Shown here: piece by piece, positions 46,541 through 56,038 of the stretch
How the letters are laid out: each line of letters opens with the position of its first letter
How positions within the stretch are numbered: the stretch's first letter is position 1
Assembly (NCBI RefSeq): GCF_003258835.1
Contig: NZ_NPEV01000007.1
Coordinates: 1 to 64,000, forward strand
Source of the DNA: Rhodobium orientis
GTDB lineage: Bacteria; Pseudomonadota; Alphaproteobacteria; Rhizobiales; Rhodobiaceae
Length of the DNA stretch: 64,000 nucleotides
Direction of reading: 5' to 3'
Notes under the pieces: generated by a model
What the model saw: only the letters and a program-made list of their open reading frames with translations
What the model was told of the DNA's origin: nothing
Databases searched by the model: none
Made by a program: the position numbers and the translations under genes

Positions 46541-47005
46541 TTAAGACGCGCCCGAACCCGCGGCTTTTTCATATGCCGCATGGTGGTCGATGCGGGCAAG
46601 AAACCGGTCCGCCCGCGCCACCGCATCGCCGAGATACTGATCGGGCCCGAGCATCTTGCGCCGGTTCAGCGCACCGGTGTCGAGGAGATCGAAATCGACA
46701 CGGTCGATCCGGCAATTCCACCCCGGCTGCTGCCGGCACCAACAATTCCGATGGTGACCGACAAGACGCTCACGCAGCGCATAGCCGTGGAAATCGAACA
46801 CCACCGTTCCGTCCGTCACGAAGATATGGTTTCCGGAAAAGCCGTCCCTAGGCACGACGCGCTCGCCATGGAATCCGGCAAGCGGCTGCCGCAACAGAAA
46901 AACGCCCGCCAGGATATGGCAGGCGCCGAAGCCGAAAAAGATGCGGTCGGGGAGAGCCCAGCGGCGTTCCGGATCGCGCTTGATGCCCGGTTTCAGGACA
47001 TACAT
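46541..47005 (-). CDS. Conserved hypothetical protein of the rho region
   Basis: A 154-residue protein of unknown function. Visible features: MYVLKPGIKRDPERRWALPDR, FFGFGACHILAGVFLL, HIFVTDGTVVFDFHGYA and LGPDQYLGDAVARADRFLARI. The combination ACHILAG, FHGY and GPDQYL feels familiar from alphaproteobacterial proteins near rho, but I can name no function. No signal peptide or membrane segment is seen. The ATG at 47005 is used. It begins just 24 bases after the end of rho on the same strand, so it is likely co-transcribed. Confidence 0.7.
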   Translation of the reverse strand: MYVLKPGIKRDPERRWALPDRIFFGFGACHILAGVFLLRQPLAGFHGERVVPRDGFSGNHIFVTDGTVVFDFHGYALRERLVGHHRNCWCRQQPGWNCRIDRVDFDLLDTGALNRRKMLGPDQYLGDAVARADRFLARIDHHAAYEKAAGSGAS

Positions 47006-47028
47006 GCCGCGCGACCCGAAATATCCCG

Positions 47029-48294
47029 CTAGGTGTTCATGGAGTCGAAGAACTCGTCGTTGTTCTTCGTCTGCTTCAGCTTGTCGAGCAGGAATTCGAT
47101 GGCGTCGACCGTGCCCATCGGATTGAGGATACGGCGCAGCACATACATCTTCTTGAGCTGCTTGGGATCGACCAGAAGCTCCTCCTTACGGGTGCCGGAG
47201 CGCTGGATGTCGATCGACGGGAAGACGCGCTTGTCCGCGACCTTGCGGTCGAGGATGATTTCGGAGTTACCCGTGCCCTTGAACTCTTCGAAGATGACCT
47301 CGTCCATGCGGCTGCCGGTATCGATGAGGGCCGTCGCGATGATCGTCAGCGAGCCGCCTTCCTCGATGTTCCGCGCCGCGCCGAAGAACCGCTTCGGCCG
47401 CTGCAGGGCGTTGGCGTCGACACCGCCGGTCAGCACCTTGCCCGAGGACGGCACGACCGTGTTGTAGGCGCGCCCGAGCCTTGTGATGGAGTCCAGCAGG
47501 ATCACCACGTCGCGGCCATGTTCGACCAGGCGCTTGGCCTTTTCGATGACCATTTCCGCCACCTGCACGTGCCGCGCGGCCGGCTCGTCGAAGGTCGAGG
47601 AGATCACCTCGCCGCGCACCGAGCGCTGCATGTCGGTAACTTCTTCCGGCCGCTCGTCGATCAGGAGCACGATGACGTAGCATTCCGGGTGATTGGTGGT
47701 GATGGAGTGGGCGATGTTCTGGAGAAGCACCGTTTTACCGGTGCGCGGCGGGGCCACGATCAGCCCGCGCTGGCCCTTGCCGAGCGGCGAGGTCAGGTCG
47801 ATCACCCGCGCCGACTTGTCCTTTCGCGTCGGATCTTCCGTTTCCATGTGGAACCGCTCGTCCGGATAGAGCGGCGTCAGATTGTCGAAATGGACCTTGT
47901 GACGGGTCTTGTCCGGATCCTCGAAATTGATCGTGTTGACCTTGAGGAGCGCGAAATAGCGTTCGCCCTCTTTCGGGCTGCGGATCTGGCCTTCGACCGT
48001 ATCGCCGGTCTTCAGCGAAAACCGCCGGATCTGCGACGGCGATACGTAGATGTCGTCCGGACCGGGCAGGTAGTTGGCGTCCGGCGAGCGCAGGAAGCCG
48101 AAACCGTCCTGCAGCACTTCCACGACGCCTTCGCCGATGATCTCGATATCGTTCGCCGCGAGCTGTTTCAAAATCGCGAACATCTGCTCCTGGCGGCGCA
48201 TGGTGCTCACATTTTCGACTTCGAGCTCTTCGCCGAAGGCAGCCAGATCGGTCGGCGTCTTCGCCTTCAATTCCTGAAGTTTGATTTCCCGCAT
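47029..48294 (-). CDS. rho: Transcription termination factor Rho
   Basis: A 421-residue hexameric RNA helicase. The N-terminus [25 protein letters not shown] and the cold-shock RNA-binding domain ([37 protein letters not shown]) precede the ATPase. Walker A is [15 protein letters not shown], and further signatures are [14 protein letters not shown] and TRLARAYN-like [23 protein letters not shown]. The length matches the family. ATG 48294 is chosen over a frame start at 48318. The 242-bp leader to hemJ may carry autoregulation, as rho genes often do, but no motif was identified. Rho is essential in most Proteobacteria. Confidence 0.97.
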   Translation of the reverse strand: MREIKLQELKAKTPTDLAAFGEELEVENVSTMRRQEQMFAILKQLAANDIEIIGEGVVEVLQDGFGFLRSPDANYLPGPDDIYVSPSQIRRFSLKTGDTVEGQIRSPKEGERYFALLKVNTINFEDPDKTRHKVHFDNLTPLYPDERFHMETEDPTRKDKSARVIDLTSPLGKGQRGLIVAPPRTGKTVLLQNIAHSITTNHPECYVIVLLIDERPEEVTDMQRSVRGEVISSTFDEPAARHVQVAEMVIEKAKRLVEHGRDVVILLDSITRLGRAYNTVVPSSGKVLTGGVDANALQRPKRFFGAARNIEEGGSLTIIATALIDTGSRMDEVIFEEFKGTGNSEIILDRKVADKRVFPSIDIQRSGTRKEELLVDPKQLKKMYVLRRILNPMGTVDAIEFLLDKLKQTKNNDEFFDSMNT

Positions 48295-48536
48295 GGGGTT
48301 GAGATTCCTTGGGACCACGACGTCGGGAAACGTCGCTGCTTTTGAGGGTTTGGGAAAATTCGACAGATCTTAGGTTCGATCGTTCGCCGAACCTCGGTGC
48401 CTCGTCGCGAATCGCTCGGGCGCCCGCCTGTCTTTCAGAGAGGTTTGATGGAACATAGTCGCTTCCGCGGGACCCGACAAGACCCGTGGTAATATAACCA
48501 AGGGGTGTTCTGCAGCCGCTTTTCGCCCCGACGCCG

Positions 48537-48971
48537 TCAGAACGGTTTGAAGATAACGAGGATAACCGCGACGATCATGATCAATGTGGGGATTTCATTG
48601 ATCACCCTGTAAAACCGTTCGGAATGCTCATTCGCATCGTCTGCAAAAGCTTTTCTAAGCTTCCCGAGCCACATATGATACCATGTCAACAGCCCAACAA
48701 ATACAACCTTAAGAATAAACCAGATATCGAAATAGTAATCCATATCCCAGGCGATCCAGAGACCGAATATCCAGCTTGAAATCATCGCCGGATTACCGAT
48801 CATCCTGAGAAGTTTCCGCTCCATGACCTTGAAGAGTTCGGACTGATCGGAGCCGACGGGTACCTTGGTATGGTAGACATAGAGCCGCGGCAGGTAAAAA
48901 AGCGCCGCCATCCAGGCAATGATCGAAATGATGTGAAGCGTTTTCAGCCAGGAATAAAGATCGTCGAACAC
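48537..48971 (-). CDS. hemJ: Protoporphyrinogen oxidase HemJ (UPF0093)
   Basis: A 144-residue membrane protein with four hydrophobic segments (LHIISIIAWMAALFYL, MISSWIFGLWIAW, IWFILKVVFVGLLTW and TLIMIVAVILVIF). The conserved Lys-Thr-Leu-His at the start and WYHMWLGKLRKAF with its Lys and His match HemJ, which oxidises protoporphyrinogen IX in heme synthesis. It is upstream of rho and near hemE. Base composition is lower in GC than neighbours, as often seen for membrane genes. Confidence 0.9.
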   Translation of the reverse strand: MFDDLYSWLKTLHIISIIAWMAALFYLPRLYVYHTKVPVGSDQSELFKVMERKLLRMIGNPAMISSWIFGLWIAWDMDYYFDIWFILKVVFVGLLTWYHMWLGKLRKAFADDANEHSERFYRVINEIPTLIMIVAVILVIFKPF

Positions 48972-49092
48972 CGTCGCACGCCCCTCTGTTCAATTGGAAC
49001 GGACATTGACCGCGGCGTGCCGGGCCGCCGGAAAAGCCATTTCTTTCCTGTCCTTCGCCCGTTCCGGAGCGAAGGTCCTCAATGTCCTTTGG

Positions 49093-50148
49093 TCAAACCG
49101 TTTCGCCGCGCACCAGCGCGACCATTTCCGCAACATTCTCCACCGGCGTGTCCGGCGTCACCCCGTGACCGAGATTGAAGATGAAAGGACCGGAGCCGAG
49201 CGCATCGACGACCCGTCGGACACCCGATTTCAGCGCCTCACCGCCGGCAACCAGACGCATCGGATCGAGATTGCCCTGTACCGCACAGGTCTTCTGCAGC
49301 CTCTTGGCGAAATCGAGCGGCACCGACCAGTCGAGGCCGACCGCATTGACGCCGGTCGCGTCCACATAGCGTTCCAGGAACATGCCGACGCCCTTCGGGA
49401 AGCCGATGATCCGCGCGCCCGGTATTTCCGCCCGCACGCCGGCGACAATACGCCGCATGGGATCCACCGCCCAGCGTTCGAAGCCTTCCTCGTCGAGCGC
49501 ACCGGCCCAACTGTCGAAGACCTGGACGGCATCCGCGCCGCGCTCGAACTGGGCGACGAGATAGCGGATCGAGGCTTCCACCAGCCGGTCGATCAGCCGG
49601 TCGAAGCCGGCGCTGTCGGAAAAGGCGACCCTGCGGGTCGGCGCCTGGTCGGACGAGCCGCGACCGGCAACCATATAGGTGGCAACGGTCCAGGGCGCCC
49701 CGCAAAAGCCGAGCAGCGTCGTCTCCGACGGCAGACTGGCGCGGATGAGCCCGACCGCATCGAGCACCGGCGCCAGCTTCTCCGTCACGACGCTCGGGTC
49801 GAGCTTGGCCGCCGCATCAAGGCCGATCGGCTCCAGGATCGGACCGATCCCTTCTTCGAAGCGCACCGGCTGGCCGAGCGCATCGGGAACGACGAGGATG
49901 TCGGAGAACAGGATCGCCGCATCGAAGCCGTAGCGCCGGATCGGCTGCAGCGTCACTTCGCACGCCAGCTCCGGGTTATAGCAGAGATCGAGAAAGCTGC
50001 CGGCCTCGGCCCGCGTCGCCTTGTATTCCGCCAGATAGCGTCCGGCCTGCCGCATCATCCAGACAGGCGGCGGAGACAGTGTCTTGCCATCCAGAGCCTG
50101 GACGATCCGGCGCTCGGTGCGGGTGTTTTCCTGACTGCGATAATCCAC
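49093..50148 (-). CDS. hemE: Uroporphyrinogen decarboxylase
   Basis: A 351-residue cytosolic enzyme that removes four carboxyls from uroporphyrinogen III. Conserved motifs are [46 protein letters not shown] and [14 protein letters not shown]. The start is a GTG at 50148, with AGAGGA five bases upstream. The gene faces away from the ppsR gene, and the gap between them is the probable replication origin. In Caulobacter the hemE promoter also overlaps the origin. An adjacent hemJ supports a heme block. Confidence 0.97.
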   Translation of the reverse strand: MDYRSQENTRTERRIVQALDGKTLSPPPVWMMRQAGRYLAEYKATRAEAGSFLDLCYNPELACEVTLQPIRRYGFDAAILFSDILVVPDALGQPVRFEEGIGPILEPIGLDAAAKLDPSVVTEKLAPVLDAVGLIRASLPSETTLLGFCGAPWTVATYMVAGRGSSDQAPTRRVAFSDSAGFDRLIDRLVEASIRYLVAQFERGADAVQVFDSWAGALDEEGFERWAVDPMRRIVAGVRAEIPGARIIGFPKGVGMFLERYVDATGVNAVGLDWSVPLDFAKRLQKTCAVQGNLDPMRLVAGGEALKSGVRRVVDALGSGPFIFNLGHGVTPDTPVENVAEMVALVRGETV

Positions 50149-50533
50149 GGCGATCCTCTAATAGAGTCTAGAATCCAGACTGATTTTGTTGTTTGCGCGT
50201 GGATTATCGGGATAAAGCATCATCCACATACGATACAGTTTTTTCCGGGCCACCATTGCGCCATAGGGTCGCGAAACCCGAAAGGCTGTTAAGTTCGGGG
50301 ACAGGCACCCATGCCATATGGCATTCAAAGGGATGGCGGCGCTATTTCGGAAAACTCCGGGTTGACGAGGGGGGAAAGCGTGTCCCCAATCCCCGCTTTT
50401 CACCGTCCGGGCTTGTCCTTTTTCCCGCAAGCGGTTTTGTTGAAAACCGGACGGGCTGTCCCGCCCGCCGCTCCACCCGCCGCATCCGTCACGCGGTTTT
50501 CCGGATTTTGTACACAGCACTGGGGATGAAGGC
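50149..50533. other. Candidate chromosomal replication origin (hemE-ppsR intergenic region)
   Basis: 385 bp with no gene. DnaA-box-like sequences: TCATCCACA (50220-50228) and TTGTACACA (50508-50516), each one mismatch from TTATNCACA, plus the weaker CGTGGATTA (50198-50206). TCCCCA motifs lie at 50383-50388 and, inverted, at 50521-50526. Two GANTC methylation sites (50164-50168 and 50171-50175) sit near hemE. 50175-50245 is distinctly AT-rich. The location between hemE and the DUF299 (RP001-like) gene is that of the Caulobacter/Rickettsia origin. Nearby genes diverge from it. Confidence 0.75.
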
Positions 50534-51373
50534 GTGCGCAACAACCTCGACTACTTCCATCTCCACCTGGTCTCCGATTCCACCGGCGAGACGCTGATGA
50601 CGGTGGCCCGCGCCGCCGGCGTGCAGTACCGCGAGACCCAGCCCGTCGAGCATGTCTATCCGATGATCCGCTCCGACCGGGCGCTCGACCGGGTGCTGGT
50701 GGAATTGGAACATGCGCCGGGGATCGTCCTTTATACGGTCATGGACCTGGAAATCGCCGCCCGCCTGGAAAACCGCTGCCTGGAGCTGGGCCTTCCCTGC
50801 GTCAACGTGCTCGATCCCGTGCTCAACGTGTTCCAGAACTATCTGAACACGCCGCTCGCCCGCCGTGTCGGCGGCCAGCACGAGATGAACGCGGAATATT
50901 TCGACCGCATCGAGGCCCTCAATTTCACCATGGCCCATGACGACGGCCAGATCCCGGACAATGTGGATTCCGCCGACGTGGTCGTCATCGGCATCAGCCG
51001 GACTTCCAAGACCCCGACCTCGATCTATCTCGCCAACCGCGGCATCAAGGCGACCAACATCCCGATCGTGCCCGGCATCCCGCTGCCGCCGGCCCTGTTC
51101 GAGGCCAAGAAACCATTGATCGTGGCGCTGATCGCCACGGCCGAACGGATCGGTCAGATCCGCCAGAACCGGCTGCTGGCGCTGAATGCCAGCGACGCCA
51201 ATTCCAGCTATGTGGACCGCCGCGCCATCGCCGAGGAGGTGACCTACACGCGGCGCATGTGCGCGGAACACGGCTGGCCGCTGATCGACGTCACCCGCCG
51301 CTCCATCGAGGAGACCGCAGCGGAAATCCTGTCGCTCCTCAGCCAGCACCGGGCCCGCCAGCACGAGCAATAA
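50534..51373 (+). CDS. Pyruvate,water dikinase/PPDK regulatory protein (DUF299)
   Basis: A 279-residue bifunctional kinase/pyrophosphorylase of the DUF299 family. The P-loop is [18 protein letters not shown] near residue 155. The N-terminal [13 protein letters not shown] and the segment YTVMDLE also match. It regulates phosphoenolpyruvate synthase or pyruvate phosphate dikinase by phosphorylating a threonine. Which target applies here is unknown. The start is GTG 50534, with GGGGATG just upstream. It is the RP001 homologue that flanks the origin in alphaproteobacteria. It opens the ppsR-maf-aroE-coaE-dnaQ series. Confidence 0.95.
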   Translation: MRNNLDYFHLHLVSDSTGETLMTVARAAGVQYRETQPVEHVYPMIRSDRALDRVLVELEHAPGIVLYTVMDLEIAARLENRCLELGLPCVNVLDPVLNVFQNYLNTPLARRVGGQHEMNAEYFDRIEALNFTMAHDDGQIPDNVDSADVVVIGISRTSKTPTSIYLANRGIKATNIPIVPGIPLPPALFEAKKPLIVALIATAERIGQIRQNRLLALNASDANSSYVDRRAIAEEVTYTRRMCAEHGWPLIDVTRRSIEETAAEILSLLSQHRARQHEQ

Positions 51374-51394
51374 GTAACTGAAAGGAAAAGGCCT

Positions 51395-51991
51395 TTGCCT
51401 TCGATTATCCTGGCCTCCGAAAGCACCACCAGGATCACGCTCCTGGAAAACGCCGGGGTCTCCTTTACGTCGCAAGGCGCTGCCGTCGATGAGGAGACCG
51501 TCAAGGCGCCGCTCCTCGTCAGCGGCATGCCGCCGGACGACATCGCCACGGTCCTTGCCGAAGCCAAGGCGCTGGCGGTTTCCGAACGCCATCCCGATGC
51601 CCTCGTCATCGGCGCCGACCAGACGCTCGCCTTTCGCGATGCGTGCCTGTCGAAGCCCGAGACCATGCAGGACGCTCGCCGGCTGCTGCTCGATCTCTCC
51701 GGCCAGAGCCATTCGCTCCATGCCGCCGTCGCCTGTGCCCGCAACGGCGAGACCCTGTGGCGGTTTCTGTCGACTGCGCACCTGAAGATGCGGGCCTTCT
51801 CGCCGGAATTCGTCGGCCGCTACCTCGCCGATGTCGGCGAGGCGGCGCTGACCAGCGTCGGCGCCTACCAGCTCGAGGGCTGCGGCGTTCAGCTCTTTGA
51901 AGAGATCGACGGCGACTTTTTCACGATTCTCGGACTGCCCATGCTGCCGCTTCTCGATTTCCTGCGCGCCGAGGGAGCGATCGACAAATGA
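51395..51991 (+). CDS. maf: Maf family nucleotide pyrophosphatase
   Basis: A 198-residue Maf/HAM1-type pyrophosphatase that hydrolyses dTTP, UTP or modified nucleotides. It starts PSIILASESTTRITLLENAG, with the Maf serine motif altered from SPRR to STTR. VIGADQTLAF and the GQSHSLHAAVA segment are present. The C-terminus FFTILGLPMLPLLDFLR also matches. The start is TTG at 51395 after GAAAGGAAAAGG. The next gene, aroE, overlaps its stop (ATGA). The altered motif could indicate a different substrate preference (Maf-like subgroup). Confidence 0.9.
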   Translation: MPSIILASESTTRITLLENAGVSFTSQGAAVDEETVKAPLLVSGMPPDDIATVLAEAKALAVSERHPDALVIGADQTLAFRDACLSKPETMQDARRLLLDLSGQSHSLHAAVACARNGETLWRFLSTAHLKMRAFSPEFVGRYLADVGEAALTSVGAYQLEGCGVQLFEEIDGDFFTILGLPMLPLLDFLRAEGAIDK

Positions 51992-52845
51992 CCACGGACG
52001 CCAAGACCGCACTTTTGCGCGCCGGTATCATCGGATGGCCGGTCGGCCATTCCCGCTCGCCGGTCATCCACAGCTATTGGATTGCCAGATACGGCATCGA
52101 CGGTGCCTACGACCGCTACGGCGTGCCGCCCGACCAGATCGAGGCGTTCCTTGGCCGGTTCTCTGACCACGGCCTCATCGGCTGCAATGTCACCCTGCCG
52201 CACAAGCAGGCCGCCTTTGCCGCCTGCGACGACGTCGACGAGGTCGGCCGCACCCTTGAGGCCGTCAACACATTGTGGCTCGACGAGGGCCGGCTGCACG
52301 GCGCCAACACCGACGCCTACGGCTTTCTCGCCAATCTCGACCAGGCCGCAAAGGGCTGGGACAAGAACCCGGGCGCGGCCGTGGTGCTGGGGGCGGGCGG
52401 TGCCGCCCGCGCCATCGTCTGGGCGCTGTTTTCCCGCGGTTTCGATCCCGTCCACATCGTCAACAGGACCGTGGAAAAGGCCGAAAGCCTCGCCGCCTTC
52501 TTCGGAACCGGGACCCGAGCCCATGCCTGGGACGCCCTTCCGGGCCTGCTTCAGACGGCCAATATTGTCGTCAACAGCACCTCGCTCGGCATGGCCGGCA
52601 ACCCGCCGCTGGAGATCGACCTTGCGCCCCTGCCGGAGACGAGCCTTGTCGCCGATGCCGTCTATGTGCCGCTCGAAACCAGCATCCTGAAGGCCGCCCG
52701 CGCCCGCGATCTCGTCGCCGTCGACGGCCTCGGCATGCTTCTCCACCAGGCCGTGCCGAGCTTTGCCAAATGGTTCGGCAAGGTCCCCGAAGTCACCGAC
52801 GAATTGCGCGCGCACGTCGTCGCCGATCTTTCCAAAGACGGATGA
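51988..52845 (+). CDS. aroE: Shikimate dehydrogenase
   Basis: A 285-residue NADP-dependent enzyme of aromatic amino acid synthesis. The substrate-binding GWPVGHSRSPVIHSYW is near residue 16. The catalytic Lys is in GCNVTLPHKQAAF, followed by NTLWLDEGRLHGANTDAYGF. The NADP site is GAGGAARAIVWALF, and the GLGMLLHQAVPSFAKWF end is conserved. It overlaps maf upstream and coaE downstream, each by the ATGA arrangement. Confidence 0.96.
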   Translation: MTTDAKTALLRAGIIGWPVGHSRSPVIHSYWIARYGIDGAYDRYGVPPDQIEAFLGRFSDHGLIGCNVTLPHKQAAFAACDDVDEVGRTLEAVNTLWLDEGRLHGANTDAYGFLANLDQAAKGWDKNPGAAVVLGAGGAARAIVWALFSRGFDPVHIVNRTVEKAESLAAFFGTGTRAHAWDALPGLLQTANIVVNSTSLGMAGNPPLEIDLAPLPETSLVADAVYVPLETSILKAARARDLVAVDGLGMLLHQAVPSFAKWFGKVPEVTDELRAHVVADLSKDG

Positions 52846-53459
52846 TCGTCCTCGGGCTGACCGGATCGATCGGCATGGGCAAGTCGACGACGGCCGCCAT
52901 GTTCGCCGCCGCCGGCCTGCCGGTCCACGATGCCGACGCCACCGTCCACAGGCTTTATTCCGGATCGGCCGCGCCGCTCATCGAGGTGGAATTTCCCGGC
53001 ACCACGCGGGACGGAACGGTCGATCGGGCAAGGCTCTCCGAAAAGGTCCTCGGCGACCGGAAGGCCCTGACGCGCCTTGAGGCCATCGTTCATCCGCTGG
53101 TTCGTGAGGCCGAACGGGAGTTCCTCAGACAAGCGGCGAGGGACCGCGCTGCCGCCGTCATCCTCGATATTCCGCTGCTGTTCGAGATCGGCGGTGATGC
53201 GCGGGTCGATGCCGTCGTTGTCGTCACCGCCGCTGCCGATATCCAGGCGACGCGTGTGCTCTCCCGCCCCGGCATGACCAGGGACCGCTTCGAGCAGATC
53301 CTCGCCCGCCAGATGCCGGATGCGGAAAAGCGCCGCCGCGCCCATTTCCTCATCGACAGCGGCCACGGCTTCGAGCCGGCCCGGCGCCAGGTCTGCGGCG
53401 TCTGCCGGGTGTTGGCGCAAATGGCGGGGAAAGGCATCGGGCCGGACTTGCGCGCATGA
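52842..53459 (+). CDS. coaE: Dephospho-CoA kinase
   Basis: A 205-residue P-loop kinase for the last step of coenzyme A synthesis. It starts MIVLGLTGSIGMGKSTTAAMF (Walker A). GLPVHDADATVHRLY with the conserved DAD, EAIVHPLV and DIPLLFEIG are all family signatures. The frame is open upstream, but the ATG at 52842 overlaps the aroE stop and is the natural start. dnaQ follows after 23 bases. Confidence 0.95.
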   Translation: MIVLGLTGSIGMGKSTTAAMFAAAGLPVHDADATVHRLYSGSAAPLIEVEFPGTTRDGTVDRARLSEKVLGDRKALTRLEAIVHPLVREAEREFLRQAARDRAAAVILDIPLLFEIGGDARVDAVVVVTAAADIQATRVLSRPGMTRDRFEQILARQMPDAEKRRRAHFLIDSGHGFEPARRQVCGVCRVLAQMAGKGIGPDLRA

Positions 53460-53482
53460 AGCTCCCGTGATTCCCTGCCGCC

Positions 53483-54187
53483 ATGCGGGAAATCGTCTTC
53501 GATACGGAAACCACCGGCCTCAAGGCCAATGGCGGCGATCGCGTCGTGGAAATCGGCGCCATTGAGCTCATCAATCACATTCCGACCGGCGCCGTCTTTC
53601 ACGAATATATCGACCCGGAACGGTCGATGCCGGTCGAGGCCTACAACGTCCACGGCCTTTCGGAAGAGTTCCTGACCGGCAAGCCGAAATTCGCCGAAGT
53701 CGCCGGTAAGTGGATCGATTTCATCGCCGATGCCCGGCTGATCGCCCACAACGCCTCCTTCGACATGGGTTTCATCAACGCCGAGCTTGCCCGCCTCGGC
53801 GTTGAGGCCATCGGCGAGGAGCGCGTCGTCGATACGCTGCAGATCTCGCGCCGGCGCAATCCGGGCGGCCAGCACTCCCTCGATGCGCTCTGCAGCCGCT
53901 TTGGCATCGACAATTCCCGCCGCACAAAGCACGGCGCGCTGCTCGACGCCGAATTGCTGGCCGAGGTCTATATCGAACTCATCGGCGGCAAGCAGGCCGC
54001 CCTCGGCTTTGCCACCGACCGTGACGCGGAAGACGCCTACGCCCCGCGGACGCGCCCCAAGGCCGCAGCCGCCAGGCCGCAGCCGCTGCCGCCGCGCGTC
54101 ACCCCCGACGAGACCGCCGCCCACCGGGCCTTTGTCGAGACCCTCGGCGACAAGGCCCTCTGGCGGCGCTACCGCGACGCGGACTGA
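53483..54187 (+). CDS. dnaQ: DNA polymerase III epsilon subunit (proofreading exonuclease)
   Basis: A 234-residue DEDDh 3'-5' exonuclease. Exo I is REIVFDTETTGL, with Asp7 and Glu9. Exo II lies in LIAHNASFDMGFIN. Exo III is RTKHGALLDAELLAEVY, with the catalytic His and Asp. The last 55 residues, after a Pro/Ala linker, should bind the polymerase alpha subunit. It closes the series from ppsR. The intergenic stretch after it holds a family C repeat. Confidence 0.95.
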   Translation: MREIVFDTETTGLKANGGDRVVEIGAIELINHIPTGAVFHEYIDPERSMPVEAYNVHGLSEEFLTGKPKFAEVAGKWIDFIADARLIAHNASFDMGFINAELARLGVEAIGEERVVDTLQISRRRNPGGQHSLDALCSRFGIDNSRRTKHGALLDAELLAEVYIELIGGKQAALGFATDRDAEDAYAPRTRPKAAAARPQPLPPRVTPDETAAHRAFVETLGDKALWRRYRDAD

Positions 54188-54300
54188 CCGTCTGAACCGG
54201 CGGCTTTTGGTCTCGATCTTTGTTGAAAAATGAAATGATATCGGAGATGCAAGCCAGCGGAGCACCCGGTTTTTCCGCGACTCCGCCCCTTCCTCCCCAT

Positions 54301-54408
54301 CATTGCCGGGCTTGACCCGGCAATCCATAGGGCCTTTCATTTCAAACCGTTAGTCTAGATTGCGCCGCAATTCATCATGGACCACCGGGTCGAGCCCGGT
54401 GGTGACGC
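54301..54408 (+). repeat. Intergenic repeat, family C, copy 2
   Basis: Nearly identical to 32211-32318, with paired outer hairpins (TGCCGGgcttgacCCGGCA and ACCGGGtcgaGCCCGGT). Most of the 425-bp dnaQ-secB gap is this element plus unassigned sequence and the secB terminator. Confidence 0.7.
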
Positions 54409-54540
54409 AGGGTGGGTGGCGCCGGGAGTGCGCGAGCCGTCACCCGGATCGCAAGTGGCTTGACCCGGAAATGATGCCGAGCGGGATGTCAGGCAGACGC
54501 CTGACCGCCTTCGCCGAAATCAATGCCCCACACGAACGCC

Positions 54541-54578
54541 AAACAAAAACGGCACCGCGGGGTTTTCCGCAGCGCCGT
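54541..54578 (-). terminator. Intrinsic terminator of secB
   Basis: On the minus strand ACGGCGCTGCGG pairs with CCGCGGTGCCGT (12 pairs, including two G-U pairs that only form in this orientation). A TTTTTGTTT tract follows. It lies 35 bases past the secB stop. Confidence 0.85.
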
Positions 54579-54612
54579 CTGAATGGTCGTAACCGGATTT
54601 ACCCGTTGCTCG

Positions 54613-55131
54613 TCAGGCGTTCGGCGTCGGCGCGGCACCTTCGCCGCCGGCATTCTTGGCGGCGTTGTGCTGGTAGAGCGCGGCGAAATCGATCGGGTCG
54701 ATCATCAGCGGCGGGAAGCCGCCGGCGCGCACCGCTTCCGCGACAATTTGACGCGCGAAGGGGAACAGCATCCGCGGGCACTCGATCAGCACGAAGGGGT
54801 GCAGGTGCTCCTGCGGCACGTTCTGGATCCGGAACACGCCGCAATAGGTCAGTTCCACGTTGAACATCAGGTCGTCGTCGGTGCCGCCCTTGGCGTTCAT
54901 CACCAGCGACACCTCGAACTCGTTGTCCGACAGCGGGTTGGCGTTGACGTTGACCTGGATGTTGATGGACGGGGAAGTCTCGCGCGGCGCCAGCGAGCGC
55001 GGCGCATTCGGGTTCTCGAACGAGAAGTCCTTCACATACTGCCCGAGGATGTTCATGCCCGGGGCGGCGTTCTGGGCGTTGGCGCCGCCGGCCGCGGCGG
55101 TACCGTCGCCGTTCTGGGAATTTGTGCTCAT
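54613..55131 (-). CDS. secB: Protein-export chaperone SecB
   Basis: A 172-residue tetrameric chaperone that keeps preproteins unfolded for SecA. A flexible Ala/Gly/Asn N-terminus precedes the core: [19 protein letters not shown], the strand [22 protein letters not shown], the LTYCGVFRI segment and [37 protein letters not shown], which is the family signature. ATG 55131 is used. The open frame to 55185 is not conserved. A strong terminator follows at 54541-54578. Confidence 0.96.
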   Translation of the reverse strand: MSTNSQNGDGTAAAGGANAQNAAPGMNILGQYVKDFSFENPNAPRSLAPRETSPSINIQVNVNANPLSDNEFEVSLVMNAKGGTDDDLMFNVELTYCGVFRIQNVPQEHLHPFVLIECPRMLFPFARQIVAEAVRAGGFPPLMIDPIDFAALYQHNAAKNAGGEGAAPTPNA

Positions 55132-55259
55132 GGTTTGTCGTGTCCGGTCTGGAACGTGATTGAAATGGCCGGCATGGGCCGCCACAGGATTTGGCCGGTG
55201 GCTAACACGGTGCCGGGGTTAAGTACAGGCGCCGCCCGCGAATTTCCGGCGCCTCAGCG

Positions 55260-55763
55260 CTATTTGCGGTCTTCCGGGCGCCACGGCGTGTCCGGGTTGG
55301 GCGTCTCCGCATAGTCGTCCGCATCGAGCTCGACGGTGCGCGGACCCTGGCGCGACTCCGGGCGCGGCGGCGCGCCCCGGCCCTGGCCGGCGCTGACCAC
55401 GGTCACCTTCAGGCGCGAGCGCACGAACGCCCAGATGCCCTCGCGCACCGGCGGGACGAACAGGAGGAAGCCGATCGCGTCGGTCACGAAACCCGGCGTC
55501 AAGAGCAGGATGCCGGCGACGAAGATCATCGCCGCATGGCCGATCTGTTCCCCCGGCAACCGCCCGGCATCCATTTCCGCACGGATCCTGTTGATCACCG
55601 AGTAGCTCTGGAACCTCAGGAGCGCGCTGCCGATGATTGCCGTGATGACGACCATGGCCAGCGTCCAGAAAAGACCTATCTTTCCGCCGATGACGACGAA
55701 GGCGGCGATTTCCGCCAGCGGCACGCCGAGGAACAGCAAAAACAGAAGAAAACCGAGCGGCAT
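55260..55763 (-). CDS. fxsA: FxsA family cytoplasmic membrane protein
   Basis: A 167-residue protein with three hydrophobic segments: the N-terminal LGFLLFLLFLGVPLAEIAAFVVI, then GLFWTLAMVVITAIIGSALL, and MIFVAGILLLTPGFVTDAIGFLLFVPP with the conserved TPGFxTD. FxsA in E. coli affects phage exclusion when overproduced. Its normal role is unclear. The charged C-terminal tail is probably cytoplasmic. The gene is divergent from the Tim44-domain gene, a pairing common in Rhizobiales. Confidence 0.9.
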   Translation of the reverse strand: MPLGFLLFLLFLGVPLAEIAAFVVIGGKIGLFWTLAMVVITAIIGSALLRFQSYSVINRIRAEMDAGRLPGEQIGHAAMIFVAGILLLTPGFVTDAIGFLLFVPPVREGIWAFVRSRLKVTVVSAGQGRGAPPRPESRQGPRTVELDADDYAETPNPDTPWRPEDRK

Positions 55764-56038
55764 AAAAAAACCTTGTCCTTTTGACCCTTTGGCGATCGGC
55801 CCTTGCTACCTACATAAGGAAAAAGACAAATCGCTCTTTGCCGTCCCTTGCGGCGTCGTTTAGGGTGGACGCTGCGAATGGGGGGTAAACGGCGGTTGCG
55901 GAATCGTGTGCGGATGCCGTATCGAGACATAGATAAGTGGTGCCTCGACAATAGAAAGACCGTCGGGACCGTTCTCTGCGACATCCGGCCACAAACCGCC
56001 CGGCCACAAATCGCTATGAAGGCTTCCGGTATCCGGTG

